A DNA stretch of 64,000 bases from Rhodocyclales bacterium (GTDB lineage: Bacteria > Pseudomonadota > Gammaproteobacteria > Burkholderiales > Rhodocyclaceae), in assembly GCA_026399475.1 (NCBI GenBank), contig JAPLQY010000068.1, positions 1 through 64,000 on the forward strand. The letters are read 5' to 3'. Of the stretch, positions 48,755-58,272 are shown piece by piece; position 1 is the stretch's first letter; the number at the start of each line of letters is the position of its first letter. The position numbers and the translations under genes were made by a program. Under the pieces are notes generated by a model. The model was not told the DNA's origin and did not search any database. It saw nothing but the letters and a program-made list of their open reading frames with translations.

Positions 48755-51700
48755 CGGCCCTCCGGTTCGCTGGTGAAATCGGCAAGTTCGGCGAGGAGGG
48801 CTTCCAGTGCTTGGGCCAGTGCATGGCCCTGCTGTTCGACGATGTCTTCCCCAGCGCGCATGGCGGCCTCGACGGCCCTGGCCAGTTCATGCAGCCGGCG
48901 GGCTTCCAGGTTGCCGCTCATGCCCTTGAGACTGTGCGCCATGAAGCCCAGGGCCTCCCGGTCCCCGAGCCGCGTCGCAGCGCGCAGCTTGGCCGGGGTG
49001 CCGGCATGGTGCTCACATGCCGACGCGGCCAATTTCATGACGAATGCACTACGCCCGCTGAAGCGCGCGAGCAGTGCCGGCCAGTCGATTGCGCTGTCGA
49101 CGGCCTTCGCCTCCGGTGACGCGCCGAAGGAAGTCCCCGAAGGATGTCCCGTCGCGGGATTGGGGGATAACGCAAAGGCAGCGTCCTTGCCGGCAGGTTC
49201 CGCCGTATCGCGGGATCGCGCCTGGCGGCGAATCGCCTCCACCAGAACCCTGAGGTCGATCGGCTTGGTGACGACGTCGGCCATGCCGGCGGCGAGGCAT
49301 TTCTCCCGCTCCTCGGCCATGGCGTGGGCCGTGAGGCCGATGACGGGCAGGGCCGGGGCGATTACGCGGATCCTGCCGGTTGCCTCGATGCCATCCATCA
49401 GCGGCATCTGGACATCCATCAGCACCACGTCGAAGGCTGTGGTTCCTGCCTGCTTCAGCCGCTCGATCGCCTGCTGGCCATTCTCGGCGAACACGACTTT
49501 CGCACCTTCATGCACCAGCAAATCTTCCAGCACCAGCCGGTTGATTTCGATGTCATCCGCCGCCAGCACGGAAATTCCGGACAGCCCTGGCCCCTCTGCG
49601 GGCAGCGGTCGCGCAGAGCGTTCCGGTGCCGTCGCCGGCAGTGGCAGTTGGAGTGTGAAGCTGCTGCCCGCGCCGGGACCGCTATCCACGCTGATGTCGC
49701 CGCCCATCAGACGGGCGAGGTCGATGCTGATGGCCAGGCCGAGGCCGGTGCCGCCGTAGGTTCGCGTGGTCGAGGTGTCGGCCTGTTCGAAGGGCTGGAA
49801 CAGGCGTGCCACCTGCTCGTCGTTCATGCCGATGCCGGTGTCGATGATCCGGAACCAGGTGTTGTCGCCGTCGCGGGCCACCCGCAGGCGAACCTCACCG
49901 GAGGGGGTGAACTTGATGGCGTTGGACACCAGGTTGGTGAGGATTTGGGCCAGGCGCAGGCCATCGCCCACCACCCATTGCGGCAGGTCCGGCGCCAGTG
50001 AAACGCTCAAACTCGTGTTCTTGGCCGCGGCACGACCGCTGACGAAGCTCACCACGCCGTCGATGGCGGCGCGCAGGGCGAAGGGTTGCCGCTCGATCTT
50101 GAGCTTGCCGGCTTCGATCTTGGAGAAGTCGAGGATGTCGTTGATGACGCCGAGCAGGTGCTCGCCGGCGTCGGCGATCCGGCCGAAGGTCTGGCCTGCC
50201 GGGCTCCCGGCGCCGTCGCGCATGCCGATTTGCGCAAACCCGATTACGGCATTCAGGGGCGTCCTGATCTCGTGGCTCATGTTCGCCAGGAAGCGGCCCT
50301 TGGCCTGCGTGGCGATCTGGGCTGCGTGCAGCGCGGCCTTCTGTGCCGTAATGTCGCGGATCACGCCGAGGAAGCTGTTGCCGTGGTCGTCCACCATTTC
50401 GTTGACGGCGAGTTCGATGGCGAACAGGCTGCCATCCTTGCGCCGGCCCTCGGCCTCGCGTCGCGTGCCGATAAGTCGCGCCTGGCGAGTCTGCGCATAG
50501 CGGTGCAGGTAGCCGTCATGGGCCGCGGCATGAGGCTCCGGCATCAGGATCCTGACGTTGTGGCCGACCAGTTCTTCTTCCTCGTAGCCGAACATTTCCT
50601 GGATCGCATTGTTGACGGAAAGAATGATGCCATCCGCATCGATGTGCACCACGCCGTCGAGCATGGTGGTGAGTACGGCGCGGGCGCGGGCTTCGCTCGT
50701 TTGCAGTTCCACCGTGCGTGACTTGACCTTCTCTTCGAGACTGTGCTGATGCATGAGCAGCGTTTGCTCCGCTTCGGTGCGCAGGAAGTAAGTCGCCAGG
50801 ATGTCGGCCACCGACGCCAGGAACTTTTCGGCGTAAGGGTCGCGCGGTGTAGCGACCGGCACATACAGCATCAGCACGCCGAGCTTGCGCGTTCCGGAAG
50901 TGATGGGCAGGCAGTAGTGACCGTGATCGGCCATGTCCGGGAAAGCCACATCATGCTTGCCATCGACGTGGGCCGCGTATTGCATTGTGTTGGTGGCGGC
51001 GGCCCGGCCGCAATGGCAGTACCCGAGCGGAACCTGGGCGCACAGGAGGAGAAGTTCCGGCGCCAGATTGTGGGCGACGACCAGGCGCAGGCTGTTGCCG
51101 TCTTCCTCCATGCGGAAGACGCCTCCCCTGGGCAGCAGGGACAGCCATGAAACGGACAGCAGAAGGTGCAGGACACGCGTCAACGAAGCCTCGACGCTCC
51201 TTCCTTCGATAACGATCTCGAGCATGCGCCGCAGCACTTCCTGTTGTTCGCGGTCGCGTTGAGTCACGGATTCGGCCAGCTTGCGCTCCGTGATGTCGAA
51301 ATGTGCGACCACCAGGCCCTGGTCGGCACCGGCCAGCGGCCGGGCAGACATGATGAACCAGCGTCGGGTTTCGGGACTGTGGCAGGGATATTCGAGGCTG
51401 AATGCCGGCAGTCGACCATCCCTGACGGCTTCGAGTCCGGCGAGGGCTTCCGCCGCGAGCGGATCGCTGCCGGCTGCGTCGCGGCAGACCGCGAGATAGT
51501 CGAGGCCCATGCCGCCCTGCAGCAGATCGGAGCCGGCGTTCGAAGCGGCAAAGTCGCGCCAGGCCGAATTGACGCCGATGACGATGCCTTGGGGACTCAG
51601 GACGGCGATGCTGCTGCGCAGGGCGTCCATGACAGAGCGCAGCAGATTCGTTCGCTCGCTCCGTTCCCGTTCCGCGGCCTTGCGCTCGCTGACGTCGCGC

Positions 51701-53325
51701 AGGAAGGCAAAAAAGCGCCCGTCGCCGATTGGCCAGTAAGTGACCGTCGCCTCTACCGGCCAGGGCGTGCCATTCTTGTGGCGATGATCCGATTCGAAGC
51801 GGTAGGTGCCGATCCGCTTGGCCTCCAGCATGTTGAGCTGGACCTGGTCAGGGCTTTCGTTGGTTTTCAGGTCGGCCACGCGCATGGTCAGCAGTTCGTT
51901 ACGCGTGTAGCCGGACAGCCTCGCATAGGAATCGTTGACGTCGAGAATGCGTCCCTCTTTGTCGGTCATCCAGAATCCATCGATTGCGGTCTCGACGATC
52001 ACGCGACTCTGCTCGTCGCGCAAGGCGATGCTCTCCTGCATCGTGCGGAAGCTGTGCACCAGGGTGCCCAACTCTCCCGCGCCGCCCTCGGGCAGCGGTT
52101 GGTCGTAACGCCCGGCGGCGATGGCCTGCGCCGCCTGCGTCAAGCGGCCCAGCGGGGCGAATGTCCGCCGCACCAGCCAGAGCAGCAGTACGAGAATGAG
52201 CAGACTGCTGATCGCAACCCCGATGAACATATAGTGGCGCGTACTTTGGACGTAATCATCGATGACTGTTTCGGGGAATGTGTAGATCAGCCGGAGATGG
52301 CGCTCGGGCTGCAGCGGATCGATAGCCACCTGACGGGTCACTGCATAAACCATCCCGCCCGCCGAGGACAGGCGTTGCAGGGGAGTTTTCTCTTCGGTCG
52401 CCATGGCCGGTTGCATCTGCAGTCCGGGCAGTTCGTCCTGCCAGCGGTAGCGCCGGCCGGGGTCGAAGCTGTTTGCGTCGCCGGGATGCAGCAGGTAGTC
52501 GCCGGCCGAATTGGCGATATGGGTGGTCACATCAGGTGTCAGGTGGAGCGCAAGATCCTGCGACAGGTAATGGAAGTCCAGATTGACCACCACGACGCCA
52601 AATACGGCGCCGTCGGGTCCGAATACCGGCGTGGCGGCTCGCAGCACAGGCGTACGCGGAATCCCGACCTTTCCTTGTTCGGTGTCGAGACTGATTTCAG
52701 CCAAATGGACTTCGCCGGCCTTCAGCTTCAGGGCGGCCTGGAAAAAGTCGCGGTCCGCTTGATGCTGAAGCTGCTCGCGGGGGGCGCTCACCGCATAGCC
52801 GTCGCGCAGGTCTACGCGCACGATTTCACGGCCCTGATCCGCAACCCCGACGTAGCGGACATGGAGATATTCCGGCCGCGCCTCGGCAAAGGCAGAAAAA
52901 ATTTCCCCCAGGCGCAGCTTCCAGGTGCCGAGCGAGTTGCCATCGCGGTGATCGAAGCCCTTGTTGCGTGCGGCGCGAACGATTCCCTGTACGGGCGGCG
53001 TTTGGGACAGGAACAGAACGTTCCGGCGCAGATCATCAACCTTCTGGCGCAGTCGGGCCTCGTCCGATTGGGCGGTAGCCGAGAGCAGCACGTGACGGTC
53101 CGCAGTAACGCTGTCGCGCAGGTGCGAAGCGATCAAAGTCATCATGCCCAGTGCGGTCAGCGCAATGAGCACTGCGACACCCAGCGCGACGCGGGTGCCC
53201 AGGGACAGGGAGTCAGTTCGCCGGTCGGCGATGGCGTCGAACAAGGACGCTCCGCCTCGACCAGGGGTCGAAAGCGGGTCAGGAACGGTGGCAGCTGCGG
53301 GGATATCTTTCATGCTTCGCTTCAT
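48751..53325 (-). CDS. Hybrid histidine kinase: dCache-HAMP-PAS-PAS-GAF-PAS-HisKA-HATPase-REC-Hpt
   Basis: A 1524-residue sensor. Two membrane helices flank a periplasmic double-Cache domain (residues about 65-340; the later strand has [17 protein letters not shown]), followed by HAMP and three PAS domains with a GAF domain carrying [12 protein letters not shown]. HisKA His1018 is in [15 protein letters not shown], the receiver Asp1304 in VVLMDVQMP, and the Hpt His1464 in [12 protein letters not shown]. The Hpt and receiver modules are close paralogues of those in the downstream kinase. Start choice: two ATGs four codons apart; the first lies within the repeated leader shared with the GGDEF-EAL gene. 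Confidence 0.9.
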   Translation of the reverse strand: MKRSMKDIPAAATVPDPLSTPGRGGASLFDAIADRRTDSLSLGTRVALGVAVLIALTALGMMTLIASHLRDSVTADRHVLLSATAQSDEARLRQKVDDLRRNVLFLSQTPPVQGIVRAARNKGFDHRDGNSLGTWKLRLGEIFSAFAEARPEYLHVRYVGVADQGREIVRVDLRDGYAVSAPREQLQHQADRDFFQAALKLKAGEVHLAEISLDTEQGKVGIPRTPVLRAATPVFGPDGAVFGVVVVNLDFHYLSQDLALHLTPDVTTHIANSAGDYLLHPGDANSFDPGRRYRWQDELPGLQMQPAMATEEKTPLQRLSSAGGMVYAVTRQVAIDPLQPERHLRLIYTFPETVIDDYVQSTRHYMFIGVAISSLLILVLLLWLVRRTFAPLGRLTQAAQAIAAGRYDQPLPEGGAGELGTLVHSFRTMQESIALRDEQSRVIVETAIDGFWMTDKEGRILDVNDSYARLSGYTRNELLTMRVADLKTNESPDQVQLNMLEAKRIGTYRFESDHRHKNGTPWPVEATVTYWPIGDGRFFAFLRDVSERKAAERERSERTNLLRSVMDALRSSIAVLSPQGIVIGVNSAWRDFAASNAGSDLLQGGMGLDYLAVCRDAAGSDPLAAEALAGLEAVRDGRLPAFSLEYPCHSPETRRWFIMSARPLAGADQGLVVAHFDITERKLAESVTQRDREQQEVLRRMLEIVIEGRSVEASLTRVLHLLLSVSWLSLLPRGGVFRMEEDGNSLRLVVAHNLAPELLLLCAQVPLGYCHCGRAAATNTMQYAAHVDGKHDVAFPDMADHGHYCLPITSGTRKLGVLMLYVPVATPRDPYAEKFLASVADILATYFLRTEAEQTLLMHQHSLEEKVKSRTVELQTSEARARAVLTTMLDGVVHIDADGIILSVNNAIQEMFGYEEEELVGHNVRILMPEPHAAAHDGYLHRYAQTRQARLIGTRREAEGRRKDGSLFAIELAVNEMVDDHGNSFLGVIRDITAQKAALHAAQIATQAKGRFLANMSHEIRTPLNAVIGFAQIGMRDGAGSPAGQTFGRIADAGEHLLGVINDILDFSKIEAGKLKIERQPFALRAAIDGVVSFVSGRAAAKNTSLSVSLAPDLPQWVVGDGLRLAQILTNLVSNAIKFTPSGEVRLRVARDGDNTWFRIIDTGIGMNDEQVARLFQPFEQADTSTTRTYGGTGLGLAISIDLARLMGGDISVDSGPGAGSSFTLQLPLPATAPERSARPLPAEGPGLSGISVLAADDIEINRLVLEDLLVHEGAKVVFAENGQQAIERLKQAGTTAFDVVLMDVQMPLMDGIEATGRIRVIAPALPVIGLTAHAMAEEREKCLAAGMADVVTKPIDLRVLVEAIRRQARSRDTAEPAGKDAAFALSPNPATGHPSGTSFGASPEAKAVDSAIDWPALLARFSGRSAFVMKLAASACEHHAGTPAKLRAATRLGDREALGFMAHSLKGMSGNLEARRLHELARAVEAAMRAGEDIVEQQGHALAQALEALLAELADFTSEPEGR

Positions 53326-53430
53326 GTTCCTGTAGGCGCATTGCGCAGGGCAATGCGAATCCGGATTCCATAAGCGAGGCAGTTTCTTGGGCCCCAATGG
53401 CAAGCAGCCAGAAAACCAGCCGCTTGTGAT
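53311..53430 (-). promoter_or_regulatory. Shared leader sequence with conserved hairpin (copy 1)
   Basis: About 120 bases are homologous to 57466-57585. Both copies carry GGGGCCCAA, GAGGCAG, GGAATC and an 8-bp stem CGCATTGC/GCAATGCG, while the loop differs (GCAGG here, ATACG in the other). Conservation of the stem with a changed loop suggests a structured RNA leader or a protein-binding palindrome. It lies immediately upstream of the dCache kinase start. Confidence 0.6.
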
Positions 53431-53552
53431 TTGCGTCTTTCAACCGTTTCAATGCTAACACCCGGATAAATTCTTGCAACAGGACAGAGTCTTCGCCGAA
53501 GGCATTCTGTTTGTGCGCATCGCTCCATCCCTGCAAAAGAGCCCCTCCGGCC

Positions 53553-56500
53553 TCAGGCCGTAACTGCTTGTACCCTGGAGTTGGCGTCAGGTCTTGCCTG
53601 AGTCATGCTGAATTGCTCGAACGCCCTCAGGGGCAAGGGTTTGCTGAACAGATAACCCTGGTAGGCATGGCAGCCGGATCTGGCCAAAAAGACCTGTTGC
53701 GCTTCCGTTTCAACGCCTTCTGCTATCACGCCCAGGCCCAGGCTGTTGGCCAGTGCCACGACGGTCCTGGCAATCGCGGCATCGTTCGGGTCGGTGAGGA
53801 CGTCGCGGACGAATGACTGGTCGATCTTCAATTGGTCCAGCGGCAGGCGCTTGAGGTAAGACAGCGAGGAATAGCCGGTGCCGAAGTCGTCCAGCGAGAA
53901 GCCCACTCCATCGGCCTTCAGTGCCGACATTTTTTCGATGATCTCTTCCACGTTCTGCACCAGAAGACTTTCAGTCAGTTCCAGCTTCAGTCGCCGTGGA
54001 TTGGCACCGGTATTCTTGAGTGCACGCAGCACCTGATCGACGAAGTCGGGTTGGCGGAACTGGCGGGCGCTGACATTGACCGCAATCGTGAGATGGGCCA
54101 ACTGCGCCTGGGTGGCCCAGAGTGCCAGCTGGGTACAGGCGGTTTCAAGAACCCAATTGCCCAGAGGCAGGATCAACCCGGTTTCCTCGGCCAGGGGAAT
54201 GAACTCGGCCGGCGACACCATGCCGCGTTGGGGATGCTGCCAGCGCACCAGGACTTCGGCTCCGGTCAGCTGGCCTTCACCGGCGACCTGGGGCTGGTAA
54301 TGGAGCAGGAACTGTTTCTGCTCCAGCGCCTGGCGCAAATCTTCTTCCAGCGCGGCGCGCGCCTTCACGGCGACCTCCATGGCCGGATCAAAGAAACGGA
54401 ATGTATTGCGTCCCGCTTCCTTTGCCTTGTACATGGCGAGATCAGCCTGTTTCATCAAATCATCGATGGTAGCGAGCTGGCCGCTGAACAAAGTGATGCC
54501 TATGCTTGCCGTGCCATGGACGGTCACATTGTCAAGGCGGTAGATTTGGCCGAGTGTGGCGACAATTTTTTCGGCGACTGTTTCGATGCTGGTGGCGGCT
54601 TCCATCTGGTTTGTACTGAGGTTCGCCAGCATCACCACGAATTCATCGCCACCCAGTCGCGCCACAGTGTCACCCGTGCGCACGCATAGCGTCAGGCGCT
54701 GGGCGGCCTGCTTCAGCAACAAGTCACCCATGTCATGCCCGAGCGTGTCGTTGACCGTCTTGAAATTGTCCAGGTCGATGAACAGCACGGCGCCACGACT
54801 GTTGTTGCGGGAGCTGGCTGCCCTGGTTTGCTTCAGACGATCCAGCAAGAGCGTCCGGTTGGGCAATCCCGTAAGCTGGTCGAAGAAGGCCAGCTCATTG
54901 ATCCTCTGTTCTGCCATCTTGCGTTCGGTGATGTCGGAATGCGTACCGATGTAGTTGGTCACGGTTCCGGCAACGTTCTTCACGGCCGAGATGGTGAGCC
55001 ATTTCTGGTGCTCCTCGCCATTCTTGTGCCGGTTCCAGATTTCTCCCTGCCATCCACCGGTGCTGTTGATGGTCTCCCACATGCTCCGGTAAAAATCTGC
55101 GTCGTGACGGTCCGAGCGGAGCAGGCGTGGCGTCTGGCCGACGAGTTCCTCGGCCGTGTAGCCGGTGCTCTCGGAATAGGCCTTGTTGACCCGCAGGATC
55201 ACAGCGGCGGTATCGGTGATCACCATGGCTTCCTGCGACTCGAAGGCGGCGGCAGCGATGCGAAGGTCAGCCTCGGTTTGCTTGCGTTCGGTGACATCCC
55301 TGCCCACGCCCCGATAGCCGGTGAACTCGCCGGCGGAATTGAACACCGGATCCCCGCTGACGGTGAGATGGTGCGCGGCGCCATTGGCTCTGAGCCGCAC
55401 GATCTCGAAATCGCGGAATGGCAGATGCGCGTCCAGTAACGCACGATGAGTGTTCCAGCCAGATTCGTCTGGTGCAAGATGGGGTATTTCCCAGCGGCGT
55501 TTGCCGATGGGCGATGCGTGCCGGAACACATCTTCCGCCACTTCCCTGGCGGTCTCGGTGCGCTGGGTGATGCGGTGCTCGGCGTCGCTCTCCCAGTAGA
55601 AGTCGGATGACATAGCCGTGAGGCCGCGGAAGCGTATCTCGCTTTCACGAAGTTGCTCTGCAGCGCGCCGTCGCTCAATGGCGATGCTGGCCAGGTGGGC
55701 GGATTGTTCGATAAGGTGGATGTCGGATTCGCCGGGTGCGTGCGCTTCATGATGATAGATGGCAAATGTGCCCAGCATCTGATTCGCCGAGGAGCGGACA
55801 GGCTGCGACCAGCATGCGCCCAGTCCGGCACTCGCCGCGAGTTCCTTGTAGGGCGCCCAATAGGGATGTGTCGCTATGTCTTCAACGATGACTCGCTCGC
55901 CCGAAAAAGCCGCCGTTCCGCAGGAGCCGACACCCATGCCGATTTCGATGCCGTCGATTGCGGAGTTATAGAAATCAGGCAGGCTGGTGGCTACGCCCTT
56001 GCCGAGATGTCTGCCTTCGTTATCCAGCAACAGGATGCTGCAAAGCATCGCCGGATTGAGTTGCTCCACGCCGCGCACAATGACTTCAAGAATGCGGGTA
56101 AGCGGTGCGTCTCCAGCCAGCAGTTCCAGTATGCGACTGCGAAATTGCTCGTATTGCCTGGCCTGTCTGCGCTCGGTAATGTCGGAATAAATCCAGATGC
56201 TGCCGTCGTGTGGGTGGGCGGGATCGATTGCGCGACCGCTCAGTGCGCCCCAGAACACGCTGCCATCCTTGTGCCGCAGCTCCACTTCCGTACTGAAGCT
56301 CTTGTTTTCCGCCACGGTCTCGTAGGCGACCACGCCGATATTCTCGAAGGTTTCGCGCGAGTCATAGAGCCGCTCGGACGATTCACCGATCAGTTCGCCA
56401 GGCCCGTATTGAAAGATTTCCTCAAGGCGGCGGTTGCAGGAAACGATGCACCGCTGTTTGAGGTAGACGATGCCGACCAGTGCGTTGCCCAGTATGGTTT

Positions 56501-57338
56501 CGTTTTCCGCCAGAAGCTTGCGGGTGTGTTCCTCTTGCTGCCGACGTTCGGTGATGTCGTGGATGACGCTGACGAAATTGGCCACAGCGCCCTGTGCATC
56601 GAGAATCACGCTTGTCGAAACGTCACCCCACAGGATGCGGCCGTCGCAGGCGATATACCGTTTCGTGATGCGATAGTGGTCCATCTTGCGGGCGAGTATT
56701 TCCTTGACGAAGGCCATCTCCAGTTTCAGGTCGTCGGCATGGGTGAAATCAGCCAGGTTCATGCGTCCCAGCACCTCGGCGTCGCAACCCAGCATGGCGC
56801 GGAAGGCCTCGTTGAAACTGCTTACCCGCCCGCTGCTGTCGGTCGATGCAATGCCGGTGTTGGCGTTCTCGAAAATGCTGCGAAACCAGGCTTCGCTTTC
56901 GCGCAAGCTCCGCGCTTCACCGGCGTGTGAGGCCGGTTGCTGAATGCAGTCTCGCTGAGACCAGAGGCGGTGCAGGATCGGGGCCATGACGCTGATGACA
57001 GCAAAGGCACTCAGCCCAGCCCAGAAGGCGAGGTTCCACGTTGGCTCCATCACCGCGATACCGAGGCCGGCGTCGGAGGCACGCTCCACCTGTGGGCCAT
57101 GGAGGTTGATCGCCGCTACTACGAGCAGCGACACCAGCAGTGCCAACGATGCGATCAGTGGCACGATCCAGCGCGGCATTCCGAGGGAGTACTCGTCGTC
57201 CTGCATTTTTCCTTTGCGCAAACGGTCGGCTGCGACGGGTCGCGCTGAAGCAAGCCCTTTCTGGTCGGAACGCCGCGTGGCCGTCACCTGCGACAAGTCG
57301 CCCTGGGGCTGGCTTTTCTCAATCGTCTGGTGATTCAT
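53553..57338 (-). CDS. Multi-PAS/GAF sensor with GGDEF and EAL domains
   Basis: A 1261-residue c-di-GMP enzyme. Two N-terminal membrane helices (MPRWIVPLIASLALLVSLLV; NLAFWAGLSAFAVISVMAPI) are followed by several PAS domains and a GAF domain (GMGVGSCGTAAFSGERVIV). The GGDEF domain has an intact GGDEF at residues 896-900 and the RxxD inhibitory site (RTGD) five residues upstream. The EAL domain has ExLxR as EVLVR (Glu1028), NVSARQF, DDFGTGYSS and DQLKIDQSF. Both cyclase and phosphodiesterase sites look competent. The ATG was chosen because it follows a stop in the leader-coupled frame; a longer start at 57449 would read through the repeated region. Confidence 0.9.
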   Translation of the reverse strand: MNHQTIEKSQPQGDLSQVTATRRSDQKGLASARPVAADRLRKGKMQDDEYSLGMPRWIVPLIASLALLVSLLVVAAINLHGPQVERASDAGLGIAVMEPTWNLAFWAGLSAFAVISVMAPILHRLWSQRDCIQQPASHAGEARSLRESEAWFRSIFENANTGIASTDSSGRVSSFNEAFRAMLGCDAEVLGRMNLADFTHADDLKLEMAFVKEILARKMDHYRITKRYIACDGRILWGDVSTSVILDAQGAVANFVSVIHDITERRQQEEHTRKLLAENETILGNALVGIVYLKQRCIVSCNRRLEEIFQYGPGELIGESSERLYDSRETFENIGVVAYETVAENKSFSTEVELRHKDGSVFWGALSGRAIDPAHPHDGSIWIYSDITERRQARQYEQFRSRILELLAGDAPLTRILEVIVRGVEQLNPAMLCSILLLDNEGRHLGKGVATSLPDFYNSAIDGIEIGMGVGSCGTAAFSGERVIVEDIATHPYWAPYKELAASAGLGACWSQPVRSSANQMLGTFAIYHHEAHAPGESDIHLIEQSAHLASIAIERRRAAEQLRESEIRFRGLTAMSSDFYWESDAEHRITQRTETAREVAEDVFRHASPIGKRRWEIPHLAPDESGWNTHRALLDAHLPFRDFEIVRLRANGAAHHLTVSGDPVFNSAGEFTGYRGVGRDVTERKQTEADLRIAAAAFESQEAMVITDTAAVILRVNKAYSESTGYTAEELVGQTPRLLRSDRHDADFYRSMWETINSTGGWQGEIWNRHKNGEEHQKWLTISAVKNVAGTVTNYIGTHSDITERKMAEQRINELAFFDQLTGLPNRTLLLDRLKQTRAASSRNNSRGAVLFIDLDNFKTVNDTLGHDMGDLLLKQAAQRLTLCVRTGDTVARLGGDEFVVMLANLSTNQMEAATSIETVAEKIVATLGQIYRLDNVTVHGTASIGITLFSGQLATIDDLMKQADLAMYKAKEAGRNTFRFFDPAMEVAVKARAALEEDLRQALEQKQFLLHYQPQVAGEGQLTGAEVLVRWQHPQRGMVSPAEFIPLAEETGLILPLGNWVLETACTQLALWATQAQLAHLTIAVNVSARQFRQPDFVDQVLRALKNTGANPRRLKLELTESLLVQNVEEIIEKMSALKADGVGFSLDDFGTGYSSLSYLKRLPLDQLKIDQSFVRDVLTDPNDAAIARTVVALANSLGLGVIAEGVETEAQQVFLARSGCHAYQGYLFSKPLPLRAFEQFSMTQARPDANSRVQAVTA

Positions 57339-57715
57339 GATCAGGCTAGCGAGGCCAGGCCCCGAAGCGCGGAAAATACGGGAATGGGTAATGGCGTCGA
57401 ACCGCCCCATATCGACGAGGGGCCGAATGCAAGCCAGAACGGACGGCAACTGCGGAGAATTTTTCCATGCTTCGCTCCATGTTCCTGTTGGCGCATTGCA
57501 TACGGCAATGCGACTCCAGATTCCATAAGCGAGGCAGTTTTTTGGGCCCCGACTGAAAGCTGCCGGAAAACCGGCAGTCCAGATTGTGTAGTTCAGCTAA
57601 TTGTCATGCCCGCGTCCAACTGGTTGGAATAATCCCATACGGGCAGCATTTTGTTTATACGTGAAATACGCGACAAACTGCGGTTTCTACGTAGTTCGCC
57701 GAACTCCGATGCTTG
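57339..57715. other. Intergenic region with leader repeat upstream of the GGDEF-EAL gene
   Basis: No gene is convincing here. The segment holds the second copy of the shared leader (annotated separately), a short upstream frame on the minus strand beginning MERSMEKFSAVA that stops before the GGDEF-EAL start, and a CTACGTAG palindrome at about 57691 close to the end of the ANTAR regulator gene. Confidence 0.4.
57466..57585 (-). promoter_or_regulatory. Shared leader sequence with conserved hairpin (copy 2)
   Basis: This is homologous to 53311-53430 over about 120 bases, including GAGGCAGTTTTTTGGGCCCC on the plus strand and the CGCATTGC/GCAATGCG stem with a different loop. At the gene-proximal end both copies read ATG-(G/A)AG-CGA-AGC-ATG. 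In copy 1 this is the start of the kinase; here it opens a short frame that stops before the GGDEF-EAL start, so it may be an upstream open reading frame. Confidence 0.6.
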
Positions 57716-58270
57716 CTAGGGCTCCTGCCGATGGTCGCCTTCGACCATGGCTCGCGCCAGATCTTCCAGCCTGCAGCGCTGGGTACGGGCCTGCTGACGC
57801 AAGCGCTCGAAGGCGGTTTGCTGGTCGAGACCTTCGGCGCGCATCACCATGCCGACAGCGGTTGCGATGGTGCGATTGCTCGACAACGCAGTCTTCAGGC
57901 CGCTGAGGTCCTGCGCACGGGCGAGTGCGGCGCGTAGTGTGGGCACTATCGCCGTCACCTGGAGCGGCTTGATCAGGTAGCCGAGGGCGCCGATCTCCAC
58001 TGCGCGCTGGACCAGATCCTTATCCCCATAGGCGGACAAAAAAAGAAACGGCACTGTCGTTTCATCGCGCAGGCGGCGTGCCAGTTCAAGGCCGCCGAGG
58101 CCAGGCATGCGGATGTCGAGTAGCGCCAGCGCGGGCGCCTCGCTCTGGCACACCGCCAGCGCCCGCAAGCCGTCATGCGCCTCGATGACCTCGAAACCGG
58201 CTTCGCGCAGGCCCTCGGCCAGCGTAAACAGCACTACCCTGTCATCATCGGCAACAAGAATTTTTGTCAT
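57716..58270 (-). CDS. ANTAR-domain response regulator (AmiR/NasT type)
   Basis: A 184-residue regulator. The receiver domain has VADDDRV, Asp52 in LALLDIRMPG, and Lys in LIKPL. Residues about 122-178 are an ANTAR RNA-binding domain (LSSNRTIATAVGMVMRAEGL, then QQTAFERLRQQAR). ANTAR proteins bind tandem hairpins in nascent mRNA to prevent termination. It follows its likely kinase by two bases, so the pair forms a phosphorylation-controlled antitermination system. Its RNA targets are not evident in the window, although the shared leader hairpins nearby are worth testing. Confidence 0.9.
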   Translation of the reverse strand: MTKILVADDDRVVLFTLAEGLREAGFEVIEAHDGLRALAVCQSEAPALALLDIRMPGLGGLELARRLRDETTVPFLFLSAYGDKDLVQRAVEIGALGYLIKPLQVTAIVPTLRAALARAQDLSGLKTALSSNRTIATAVGMVMRAEGLDQQTAFERLRQQARTQRCRLEDLARAMVEGDHRQEP

Positions 58271-58272
58271 GA

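Noticed and set aside
51166-53373. Plus-strand open frame of 735 codons opposite the dCache kinase
   Set aside because: Shadow of the kinase; its C-terminal peptide merely reflects the repeated leader sequence.
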